Below are positions 46,701 to 53,959 of a DNA stretch of 64,000 bases, piece after piece. Source of the DNA: Saprospirales bacterium (GTDB lineage: Bacteria > Bacteroidota > Bacteroidia > Chitinophagales > Saprospiraceae); the NCBI GenBank assembly GCA_016719895.1, contig JADJYG010000020.1, positions 61,813-125,812 of the forward strand, written 5' to 3'. Position 1 is the first letter of the stretch, and every line of letters starts with the position of its first letter. The notes below the pieces were generated by a model, which saw only the letters and a program-made list of their open reading frames with translations, was not told the DNA's origin and did not search any database. A program made the translations under genes and the position numbers.

Positions 46701-49372
46701 TTGGCAACAGGCGCCGGCGATACCAGCACCGGGATGCTGTCCAGCGCCGTGCAAACGCCGGCCCCATAGCTGTAGTACAGCCAGAAGGGCATATTCGCCG
46801 GCACGATACTGTTGGCCGGGTCGAACTGGTTGCCGGAAACGCCCGGGCCAGCCCAGGTGCCGGGGCCAGGCGTTGCGGTCAGCGGCAACGGATTGTGGTT
46901 GTCGCAAATGGGCGCAGCCAGCGTGTCGATGCTAATTTGAGCGGGTACCTGCAACTCAAAAATAAGGCTGTCGGCGACAGGCGTTGTCGTGCAGAGGTTG
47001 CTGGCTGTTACGGTTATGGTTATCGTTTGCGTAGCGCCGCTGGTATTTTCAAAAAATACGGGGCCGGGGAATTGTAGGTTGGAACTTGCGGGGTTTCCAC
47101 CGGAGAATTGCCATTGAAAACTGGCGTTAGGGTCGTTGCCAGTAGTCACCGTCAATCCCGGCATGGAAGGCGAAAAGTAGAGCGTTATGGTGTCGCAAAA
47201 CGGACCGAGCGTTGGCAACTCGAGAATATTTTTTTTAAAAAAACTGTGCTCCCAGTCCCAAAAGACGGTATCGCAATGGTTGTAGGCTTCCAAATGAATT
47301 TGGTAGGTTCCCGGCTCCAAGAATTGAAGTGTAGCTGCAGCGGTGGCCGAGTCGCCCGACAAGTACTGAAACCCACCGGCAGGCCCGGAGATGGTACGCC
47401 AATAGGATACGCCCGGCTGGCTGAGTTGCTGGAAAACGATAGAATCGGGCAGGCAGTCCGGCCCGCCGTGAAAAACCGGCGTGACGGCCAGCATGGGCTG
47501 GGCCGTAATATCGAGGGCAGCAGTGTCCGTTCCTGTCCCGCAGGCATTTGTGGCGGTAACAATGATTGAAAATGCGCCGGAGTTTGGAAAAACCACACCC
47601 AGCGGCAGGGGGGCAGTGGAGCTGGGCGGGGCGCTACCGGCCGGGAACGTCCAGAGCCACTGCGTCACCGGCGCGCCGTTATCGGTGAGGGAAATTTGCG
47701 AGGGCGGCATGTTGACGGCCTGGCCCTGGCAGGCGCTGAGCGGTTCGAGGGCCAGTTGGGGCAGGGCGGTTACCACAATTGTCGTATCCCAGGTGGCTTC
47801 CGAGCAGGGGTTGATCGATTTCAGGCTGATCTGGTAGGTTCCGGGGGCTTTGAAGGTAATTCCGGGTTCGGCAAGCAAATGGCCGCCTATGGTGTCGAAC
47901 ATAAAGCCATTGGGGGGGGTGTTTCCCAGGGGCGTCACCGTCCAGAAATAGCCGGTGGCGAAGGTGGAAAAGTTTTTCATTTTGAGGGTGAGCGGCGCGC
48001 AGGAGCCATTGCCGGAAACGGCTTGCGCGTTGGCGTCGGCGGTGGGTTCTTCGGCAACGAAGATCGTGCGTTCGATCACGTCTTTGCCGCTGGGGCAGGA
48101 GGAGTTTAAATTGTAGGCCGTCATGCGCACCGTAAAAAAGCCCGTTTTTTTGAACCGAATTTCCATCATGGGGTCAAACGGGCCACCGCTCACATATTCC
48201 CAGTCGGCCCCCTGTGTGCCGCCAAAAATTTCCCATTCCACAACGTTGGTCGAGTCGCAGGTGTAGGTGTTGTTTGGCCCGGGCGTAATCACCGCCGCGC
48301 CCCAGGAGCGGTTGATAAATTTCCAGACCTCGCCGGGGCATTCATTGGGTGGCGGAAGCACCTCCATGATCGCTACCGGGGAACTGCTGACCGTCACGGG
48401 CTTCACATCAATTTCCGTTTGCGGACAACCGGGTACGCCGCCGCGTATGGTAACGGTGAAAATATTGGCGCTTGGACCGGAGCCTTGCCCGCAGGACGAT
48501 TCGGTGAAAATGATCGGGATGATGCTTTGGATGTTCAACTGGTTGTAGGATTTGTACAACTTGCCGTTGACAAACACCTGGTATACCGTAGCGTCGGATG
48601 CGCCCTGATAACCGCCGAGTTCGAATGCCAGGGTGTCCGGCGCACAAAGCCCGACCGTGCCGCCCGGACTGCTGAACGACAAGGGCGGATTGGTGCCGCT
48701 GAAAAACGGAAAGCTGCGGCTGCGCGTACAGCCGTTGGAGTGCGTAGCGGTGATGACAATATTGTAAGCGCCTAAAGCAGCATACGTATGGCTGACCGGA
48801 ATACTGCTTGTCCATTCAGGAGGCAGATAGGTGTTCGTGGCGCCATCGCCCCAGCTAATCGTGTAGCCGGTATTGATGGCGGCCGTCGAGGATTCGTTCC
48901 GAATGCGGATCGTGATCGGCGCGGCATTGCCGCAAAGCGAAATGGTGTTTCCGCTCATTTGAATTCCAGGCGTCCCGCCCGGCGCCAGGCTTATCGACAC
49001 ATCCGGCGCCGCTTTCACCGGAATACTGATCGAATCGCGGCAAACTTCTGCGCCGTTGAGCGAGTCGAGTAGCAGGATTTGGTACGTTTTCGGGCTGGTC
49101 ACATAAGGAAAAATAACCTGGATAGCGCTGCCGGTATCGCTGGTCATGCCGGCGGGGGGCGCTGACACCCAGGTGTAGCTGTGGCTGGGTTGCGGCGCCG
49201 CGACGGACAAACTCACCGGGGTTCCCGGGCAGAGGTTGGTCGAAGGATTGGCCGTAAAGCTGCACGGTTGCGCGCTGCCGAAGTACGGAAACAGGAAAAG
49301 AGCGGGAAATACAACCGAAAAAAATTTAAGCGACAGGGGGCATGTTTGGCGATTTTGGCAAATTGTAGTCAT
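43742..49372 (-). CDS. Giant PKD-repeat protein with gliding-type C-terminal domain
   Basis: An 1876-residue exported protein. Signal peptide ends near FPYFGSAQ. Many immunoglobulin-like domains follow, of two kinds: PKD-like (YTISWGDGATNTYLP, SWGDKYLGDT, YGDGDSTQQSVSNHTF) and cysteine-bearing repeats with phrases such as PGPDQTLCAYDSPLTLQGTPAPG, AGLDQTRCIETGPLALANVPNGSW and AGPDETACVNDPVF, repeated several times. The C-terminal domain is of the gliding-motility sorting type: YFPNVFAPEKEGGNETWYISAG ... LRIFNRWGNLVFERKRF ... GWNGNHPNGEPANPGVFVYLAE. It leaves by type IX secretion and probably binds surfaces or matrix. Confidence 0.92.
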   Translation of the reverse strand: MTTICQNRQTCPLSLKFFSVVFPALFLFPYFGSAQPCSFTANPSTNLCPGTPVSLSVAAPQPSHSYTWVSAPPAGMTSDTGSAIQVIFPYVTSPKTYQILLLDSLNGAEVCRDSISIPVKAAPDVSISLAPGGTPGIQMSGNTISLCGNAAPITIRIRNESSTAAINTGYTISWGDGATNTYLPPEWTSSIPVSHTYAALGAYNIVITATHSNGCTRSRSFPFFSGTNPPLSFSSPGGTVGLCAPDTLAFELGGYQGASDATVYQVFVNGKLYKSYNQLNIQSIIPIIFTESSCGQGSGPSANIFTVTIRGGVPGCPQTEIDVKPVTVSSSPVAIMEVLPPPNECPGEVWKFINRSWGAAVITPGPNNTYTCDSTNVVEWEIFGGTQGADWEYVSGGPFDPMMEIRFKKTGFFTVRMTAYNLNSSCPSGKDVIERTIFVAEEPTADANAQAVSGNGSCAPLTLKMKNFSTFATGYFWTVTPLGNTPPNGFMFDTIGGHLLAEPGITFKAPGTYQISLKSINPCSEATWDTTIVVTALPQLALEPLSACQGQAVNMPPSQISLTDNGAPVTQWLWTFPAGSAPPSSTAPLPLGVVFPNSGAFSIIVTATNACGTGTDTAALDITAQPMLAVTPVFHGGPDCLPDSIVFQQLSQPGVSYWRTISGPAGGFQYLSGDSATAAATLQFLEPGTYQIHLEAYNHCDTVFWDWEHSFFKKNILELPTLGPFCDTITLYFSPSMPGLTVTTGNDPNASFQWQFSGGNPASSNLQFPGPVFFENTSGATQTITITVTASNLCTTTPVADSLIFELQVPAQISIDTLAAPICDNHNPLPLTATPGPGTWAGPGVSGNQFDPANSIVPANMPFWLYYSYGAGVCTALDSIPVLVSPAPVANAGLDQTRCIETGPLALANVPNGSWTISAPGVLINNGTAVDFQASGSGLFTLTLTTDDTLTGCQNSDTFILEIKNNTDPNPPDTAYCNVPGLVNLPLYNVPGLLYSGPNVVQPGNRFNPDGLIPGNFTVLYTMTNNDGCDFSGNIQLAISAPLTPGAVQAGPDQTLCAYDSPLTLQGTPAPGFWKSIPATAALNLGDPNAPFFDPALADDGLYRLVYSVGGGNCADHQTDTLLLRVVRLQPVAGPDETACVNDPVFALSPAGPPLPSGVIRIWHGNGLLDSLAGTFAPAVAGLQSHTITMELQDTLSGCVFSDQKLVTVNGLAGSLFDVAGLKCAGVVLNLNNQTPGAATQAWFLDGAPNAFSTAYNPQQTFTSGNHTLMLVSTTPAGCLDTISQSFYIEQAPVADILANSPVSGCGPLTVGLDVQTSFADTVWLILDSAGVQQTLPVQPSLVFANGPDLVRYKLILAAQNECTTLYDTLVVTVKSDPVARFSVSYTQPCEGDTVFAKVNSSGGPTANYFYTSEDPTHISADTLVKTLFQFYTGTQPKTVQIYLVSINECGSDTTLQAITVLPTDVSALFNIAIDTSTLCPGDKVRVINGSTPGVPVRWETSWGDKYLGDTVFIALPQNAGAYWIRVIIDHCGRDTFTMPIWLPPSPVLALDVSPPDCLGEPTQFGVTTSAAGFTLYYGDGDSTQQSVSNHTFELPGDYHPAVVATSMDGCTVTVQATARVFPLPEFSVLLQDSCTVAYGTNLTVLTDPFNTASLLRDGILKPGKFHPGLEGGLYVLTVKTLAGCLHDTIVEVPVPDELTLSVDTNLIFIQLGDSALVAAQVNQLNVAFQWSPGQYVSDSAAAITHAKPIEDTRFTVVATNGRGCSLQASVLVNVREKVDIYFPNVFAPEKEGGNETWYISAGPGVKEIRRLRIFNRWGNLVFERKRFLPNDQVLGWNGNHPNGEPANPGVFVYLAELLIANGKVELFSGDVTVVR

Positions 49373-49732
49373 CGGTATGGTTTTTTATACTGGCTCGAAC
49401 AATGGCGGTATAAAATTATAAAATTATTCTGAAATGGAGGGATACGTCCGGCCAGGTGTATCTTCCCCGTTCAAGGTTTGTGCCAGCCAGGGTATTGCTC
49501 CATTTACCATCCAGGACGAAGCGTTCGGGTTTCTCCCGGCGCCCGTTCTTCCTTCAGGTGTGCGCTTATCTCGCCGGATAGCGCCGCATTCGCCAAACGC
49601 TGAATCAGTTTTGCCAAAACGCCTCAGAAACCGTCTGAAAGCCCCTTCTTTGAGCCCGATGATCGCTTTTTTTTCAAATTCGGCATAGTCAAACAACTCG
49701 CCGTCAGACGGCCCCTTCAATTTTGTTCTATG
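49373..49732. other. 360-bp intergenic region with a CCGTCTGAA word
   Basis: Upstream of the giant PKD gene and before the kelch hairpin. It holds one CCGTCTGAA word at 49628-49636. On the minus strand an open stretch (about 49424-49720) begins with GELFDYAEFEKKAIIGLKEG-like text that recalls the start of IS256-type transposases, but nothing after it fits. Possibly a small remnant; no gene is supported. Confidence 0.35.
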
Positions 49733-49789
49733 CCCGGCGGAAAGTGGTTTGCGAAAAATCAGGCGCGGTACAAACCACTTTCCGCCGGG
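49733..49789. terminator. Perfect 19-bp-arm hairpin downstream of the kelch gene
   Basis: Arms 49733-49751 (CCCGGCGGAAAGTGGTTTG) and 49771-49789 are exact complements, loop 19 bases. It lies 29 bases past the stop of the kelch protein on the minus strand. Confidence 0.75.
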
Positions 49790-49817
49790 TATAAACAGTC
49801 TCCCCTAACGCGGGCAA

Positions 49818-51227
49818 TCATTCCATCTTTACAAACCGCCCGGTTGCGATATGATTATTGCCGGATACCTTGATCCAGTACATTCCCGCACGCCAACCGG
49901 CAACATTTATGGCGGTAGTCGAACCCGCCGGGCATTCGAATTGCGCCACCAGCCTCCCGCTCCAATCGGTGCACTCAACCGTGCAGCCCGAATTTCCAAA
50001 TTTCGGATCGATCGTCAAAAACAGGTTTTCGGATACCGGATTCGGAAATACTTCCAGGAAGGCGCCGGCGCCGGTTGCTTCGTTGATTCCCACAGACTGA
50101 CACGTGAAAATATCCACCGACTTGTAGGTGACATTGCCGTTGATGCCGCCTGCTGCAAGCACGTGATTTTTTAGCCCTAAAACGGAATGGTTGGTCACTG
50201 CTTTGGAAAGATTATCGGTGGACCATTGACCAGTAGCTGCATCGAAAATATCTACCTGCTTGCTGAAGGATTCAAACAAAAAAGTCGGCAGGTCGAGCGC
50301 CCCCCCACCGGCGAAAAAAGCTTTGCCGCAGGCGCTGGCGCCCATGGTAGAGAAGCACCGCGGTTCCGACAAGCTGGCGGTGGACCATGCCCCGGTTTCG
50401 AGGTTGTAAATATCTACCCGGTCGCTTGGGGTGTTGTCATTTTTAACGCCCCCGGCAATCAGCACATATTTGCCGGCCCTGGCGGCGGCACAAAAACCAC
50501 GCGGTTCCGAAAGTTTCGCCGTACTCCACGTACCAGTTGTGTTGTTGTAGATGTCTACCTGGTCGGTTACGGCGGAAACGCTGGTTTGCCCGCCCGCGAA
50601 GAATACCAGGTCATCTGCTACCGCCACGCCCATGGACCCCCGGGCCTTCGATAAATTCAGTACCGACCAGGTTCCGGAGCCGGTGTCATAGACGTCTACG
50701 GTGCTGTAAAAAGTAAGAGCGGTAGGATTAAATCCGAGTACTTTATACCCGCCGGCAAACAACACCTTGTTCCCGACGCTCACGCCCTGCGCATAGGCGC
50801 GGGGCACAGAGAGCGATGCGGTACTCCAGCTCTGCGTCAGCGTATCGTAAATATCCACGTTTGCATAGTGCGCCAGCGTCGTCCAATTTACGCCGCCGGC
50901 GAAAAAGACTTTGCCGCCGTTGGCTGCCGCTCCCGGAAATGCGCGCGCGGCGGAAAGCGTTCCGGTAGTCCAGGTATTGGTTTCAATATCGTAAATCTCC
51001 GCCACATTGGTGTAGTTGAAACCGAGCGAGCCTCCGCCAAAATACGCTTTGGACCCGCTCGCAACGGCGCCCATCTGAACTTTGGCCTGGGAGAGGTTGG
51101 TGCTTGTCCATTGGCCGTACGACGAGGCGGCGCAGAAGATGAACAAAACCAGGAACGGCAGAACACGGGAATGCAGCTTGGGGAAGGCTGAAAACAAGGC
51201 GAAACGAGAGGAGGCGAGATTTTTCAT
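49818..51227 (-). CDS. Kelch-repeat protein with T9SS sorting tail
   Basis: A 469-residue exported protein. Signal peptide ends near FIFCAASSYG. Seven to eight kelch-type repeats of about 50 residues follow, with the double-glycine mark and YD...T..W..: FGGGSLGFNY, FAGGVNWTT, FAGGYKVLG, FAGGQTSVS, IAGGVKNDN, FAGGGALDL, AAGGINGNV. These fold as a beta-propeller. The C-terminus is a type A sorting domain: LEVFPNPVSENLFLTIDP ... GRLVAQFECPAG ... GMYWIKVSGNNHIATGRFVK. Exported by type IX secretion; likely surface or extracellular. Confidence 0.9.
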   Translation of the reverse strand: MKNLASSRFALFSAFPKLHSRVLPFLVLFIFCAASSYGQWTSTNLSQAKVQMGAVASGSKAYFGGGSLGFNYTNVAEIYDIETNTWTTGTLSAARAFPGAAANGGKVFFAGGVNWTTLAHYANVDIYDTLTQSWSTASLSVPRAYAQGVSVGNKVLFAGGYKVLGFNPTALTFYSTVDVYDTGSGTWSVLNLSKARGSMGVAVADDLVFFAGGQTSVSAVTDQVDIYNNTTGTWSTAKLSEPRGFCAAARAGKYVLIAGGVKNDNTPSDRVDIYNLETGAWSTASLSEPRCFSTMGASACGKAFFAGGGALDLPTFLFESFSKQVDIFDAATGQWSTDNLSKAVTNHSVLGLKNHVLAAGGINGNVTYKSVDIFTCQSVGINEATGAGAFLEVFPNPVSENLFLTIDPKFGNSGCTVECTDWSGRLVAQFECPAGSTTAINVAGWRAGMYWIKVSGNNHIATGRFVKME

Positions 51228-52285
51228 GTGTGTTTGAATTTAATAGCGTTTTAGACTGATTTGTATGTGGGCAAATCTACGCTCCCGCCATCCGAACCCA
51301 CCGCACAAATCGCCCAGAAAATAGGACAAATCTGCCAAGATTCAAATAACAGCACCTGAATACGCATATCCGGTATGCCGGTACACCCAATACCGCCAGC
51401 CGGTGAACAAGGCCATTCCCAATATGCTCCACCACAGGAGCCGGATATGGCGGGCCTGGGTAGATTTATGCTGAATATTGTATTCGTCCAGCGAAAGATA
51501 ACCCGCATCGCGCCCTTCCAGGGCGTACACATCGACATACCCGGAGGGGCCAGGCCTTTCAATTGCCGTTTTTTTCACCCAGAGCCGGGCAGAGTCGCCC
51601 GGGCGCAGGGCCTCAAGCAGCGCGCCGGTGCGCGTCGCCTCGAGCGCCGCGCCTTCCAGCCGGAAGGTCCGCCCCGGCTGCTCCCGGAGCTCAAGTACGA
51701 GGCGGGTGTAGGCGCTGCGGCTTGTGCCGCTGCCGCGGGTACCGGATTGCATCTCCGGCCCCGTAGCCAGTATGCCTTCGAGGCGTTGCAGGTCTGCGGC
51801 GGCCAGCGGCGGCTTTTTATATTCCAGGTGCAAAAAAAACTGAACCGCCCCGGCCAGCAGCAGCGCCGCGAGCAGCAGCGCCACGATGTTGCCCTGGCGT
51901 TGGCGTTGCAAGTGGTTTTCCAGTTCGACGCTCGGAACTGCCGCTCCGGTAAGCGCTGCCTTAAGCGCCGGGTAATTCCGGTAGTATTGCGCCATCAATC
52001 GTATCCCGCGCGGCCGGTCGCGCAGCGCCAGGACCAGGATTTCACCGCCGCGCTCCGACACTGCCGCGTAGCCGGTGACGTCCGGCAGGTCGAACGCCAG
52101 ATTGCCGAACAGGTTGCGCAATTGCACGCGATTTCCGGCTATGTGTATCCGGTAGTACCCACGGAGCAGGAGCAGTAATATCCCCATTGGAAATATCCAG
52201 ACAAACTGAAAAAACCGGACTACGCCATCCGCCGGCGCATTTGTCGAAGTCGCAATCAGGATCGCCGCCACTGCGCAGGCCACTA

Positions 52286-53350
52286 GTGGCGGAGGCACTA
52301 AGTTTTATCGTATTAAGATTTTTTAAAGGTTTTTCTTTGCTGAAGCCGTTGAACTTCCACTTTGGGTTTGATGAGGCATAATTGATACTGATGTGAGCTA
52401 ATTTTATCATGTAGTTCTTTGACGAAGCGAAATTACCATTAGTGATCACATGTCGTTGAAGTTTGGCAAACCAATTTTCGATTGGATTGAGCCACGACAT
52501 GTTTGGGCGTGAAAACAAATCGAATCGATGGGTTGGATCCTCTAAAACTTGTCTGCTTTGCATGGTTTTGGAATACCCTTTTTGCCCTTTTTCCTAAATT
52601 TTCTTGAAAACCAATGTGTTGGGCTACCAATTTTCCAAACTATCGGATAAATGGGGTTGAGTTGGTCTGCAATAATAACGACTTGATCGGCTGGATCAAA
52701 AGAGGCAGGCTGTGAATGACGCAAAATCCTGCTCGTTATGAGTTGGATGCGCATTGCTGGGCGTATTGCCTTTCCTACATCAGTGCGGAAAGGCCGCTGT
52801 CCGTTGCGCTCTCAAATTCCTTGCGTTTATATCTGCCCTTGCTCGGGGGCGTCTTCTATTCGTCCCAGTGCCTGAATACTGGTTTTCATCCACACTAAGC
52901 CGACGCTGGGAAAAGTTTGACCTTTACGCAAAGTTTGCGGGCGCCAATCTTACTTGGGAAATAGCCACGCATTTTTGGGGTGGGCTATTTAAATCTAACA
53001 GCGGGAGGCCTAGCCGCCGGCGCCCGGTCCAACTGTCACAAACTCAAGGATTCTGGCTCCGGCTTGCCATCCTTTGACCCTCCGTTGGGCCGCGCAAATC
53101 CCCCCCTTTGTCAGAGCCTTACCCCTTGTCAGCCACCCTTCTTTTTGCGTTTCTTGTCCTTCGCGCCCCGGTTTACATACCCGTTGCGACCACCCAACTA
53201 TTGCTCTCCCTTTCCCGGTAGGATCGGGAATGCTTTGCGTCCGCGTTTCGAGCTCTTCGCCGCGCGATCCAAGAGTGCGGCGGTTCCTCTCCCACATTGT
53301 TTTGCTCCCAAAGTTAGGTCTAATACGATAAAACTTAGTGCCTCCGCCAC
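52286..53350. mobile_element. 1065-bp IS630-like element, decayed
   Basis: Ends are perfect 31-33-bp inverted repeats starting GTGGCGGAGGCACTAAG, flanked by TA duplications (52284-52285, 53351-53352). This is the layout of IS630/Tc1-type elements. The left half holds a broken transposase on the minus strand (see next entry). The right half (about 52765-53300) has no readable gene. Its ends match the ends of the 158-bp element at 18502-18659. Confidence 0.82.
52310..52760 (-). pseudogene. Remnant of IS630-type (DDE) transposase
   Basis: Three frames must be joined to read it: QVVIIADQLNP (the VxDNxxxH-like second acidic block, degenerate), then VAQHIGFQENLGK, then MSWLNPIENWFAKLQRHVI followed by GNFASSKNYMIKLAHISINYA and KWKFNGF. 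The SWLNxIExWF block with the third acidic residue is the hallmark of IS630-family transposases. Several frameshifts and no N-terminus, so it is inactive; the element could move only with help in trans. Confidence 0.78.
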
Positions 53351-53436
53351 TAGCATTAGGCCGGTGATGGCCAGGATCAGCTGGAGGGCGCCGGAGATTT
53401 GGGAACGGAGCATAGCAGCGTGCATTTGGAAAGATG

Positions 53437-53856
53437 TGTTTAACAATAGTTCGTGAAGAATTTTTAACCCATTTCTATGTTTTCGGCATTTTTGATAAGG
53501 TTAGACTAACACGTAACCCTGCAAAAAATAAATTCCAGTAATCATTCTTTTTCACAAAGCTTGATTTTCAAAGGGCAGGCGCATCAAAACTGCGGGCGAC
53601 CTCGAAGAGGTCTAACATTGGTAGTAGCAATCATTCCATTCGCGCGATTTCCACGACCTCGGAGAGGTCGAATATTGGTAGTAGAATCCGAACAAATGCC
53701 ACGAATATTCGACCTCTCCGAGGTCGTGGGACCTTAAAAATCGGTTGTTTTCTACCAACATTTGACCTCTCGAGGTCACCCGCAGTTTTGATGCGTTTGC
53801 CATGGATTTTTTAGAATGCTTGGAAGGCTAAATTCTTCACGAACTATTGTTTAACA
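53437..53856. repeat. 420-bp nested inverted-repeat element with REP-like hairpins
   Basis: Outer ends 53437-53463 and 53830-53856 are perfect 27-bp inverted repeats (TGTTTAACAATAGTTCGTG... ). Inside lie a second pair (53581-53596 and 53779-53794, 16 bp) and a third (53651-53676 and 53704-53729, 26 bp). Four copies of the palindrome GACCTC-GRA-GAGGTC with a TAACATTGGTAG-like tail occur: 53598-53612 and 53655-53669 direct, 53711-53725 and 53764-53777 inverted. The whole stretch can fold into one long hairpin. It carries no gene and lies between the split gene and the large membrane protein. Confidence 0.75.
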
Positions 53857-53959
53857 AACGATAATAAAATGGCGCAGTGCTTTAGAATTCAGTCAAAGAG
53901 AAAGATGGCATGTCAACCAGACCGCTTCATCTTCCATTCGATAAAACCGCTTTTTCGAT

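Larger units (their letters stand above)
51342..53446 (-). pseudogene. Membrane protein gene split by an IS element
   Basis: The right part (51342-52285) codes about 310 residues with a hydrophobic pair, a PH-like beta region and a second hydrophobic region near the end (LLWWSILGMALFTGWRYWVY). The N-terminus lies on the other side of the inserted element at 53351-53446 (MLNTSFQMHAAMLRSQISGA, then LQLILAITGLML). Removing 52286-53350 and one TA copy joins the parts in frame across ATGCTA-GTGGCC, giving LMLVACAVAAIL. So the gene was intact before insertion. No family is recognised. Whether it is lost for good depends on excision of the element. Confidence 0.8.

Noticed and set aside
3867..49636. 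CCGTCTGAA as a real DNA-uptake sequence
   Set aside because: The organism is a Bacteroidota member, the word lacks the leading G and the copies are few; the link to competence is unsupported.
49424..49720. 98-codon minus-strand frame as an IS256 transposase fragment
   Set aside because: Only the first ~20 residues recall such enzymes; the rest does not, and no terminal repeats are seen.
52764..53300. N-terminal half of the IS630 transposase in the right part of the element
   Set aside because: No frame there shows the helix-turn-helix or first acidic block; the similarity to REP or IS text was too weak to call.
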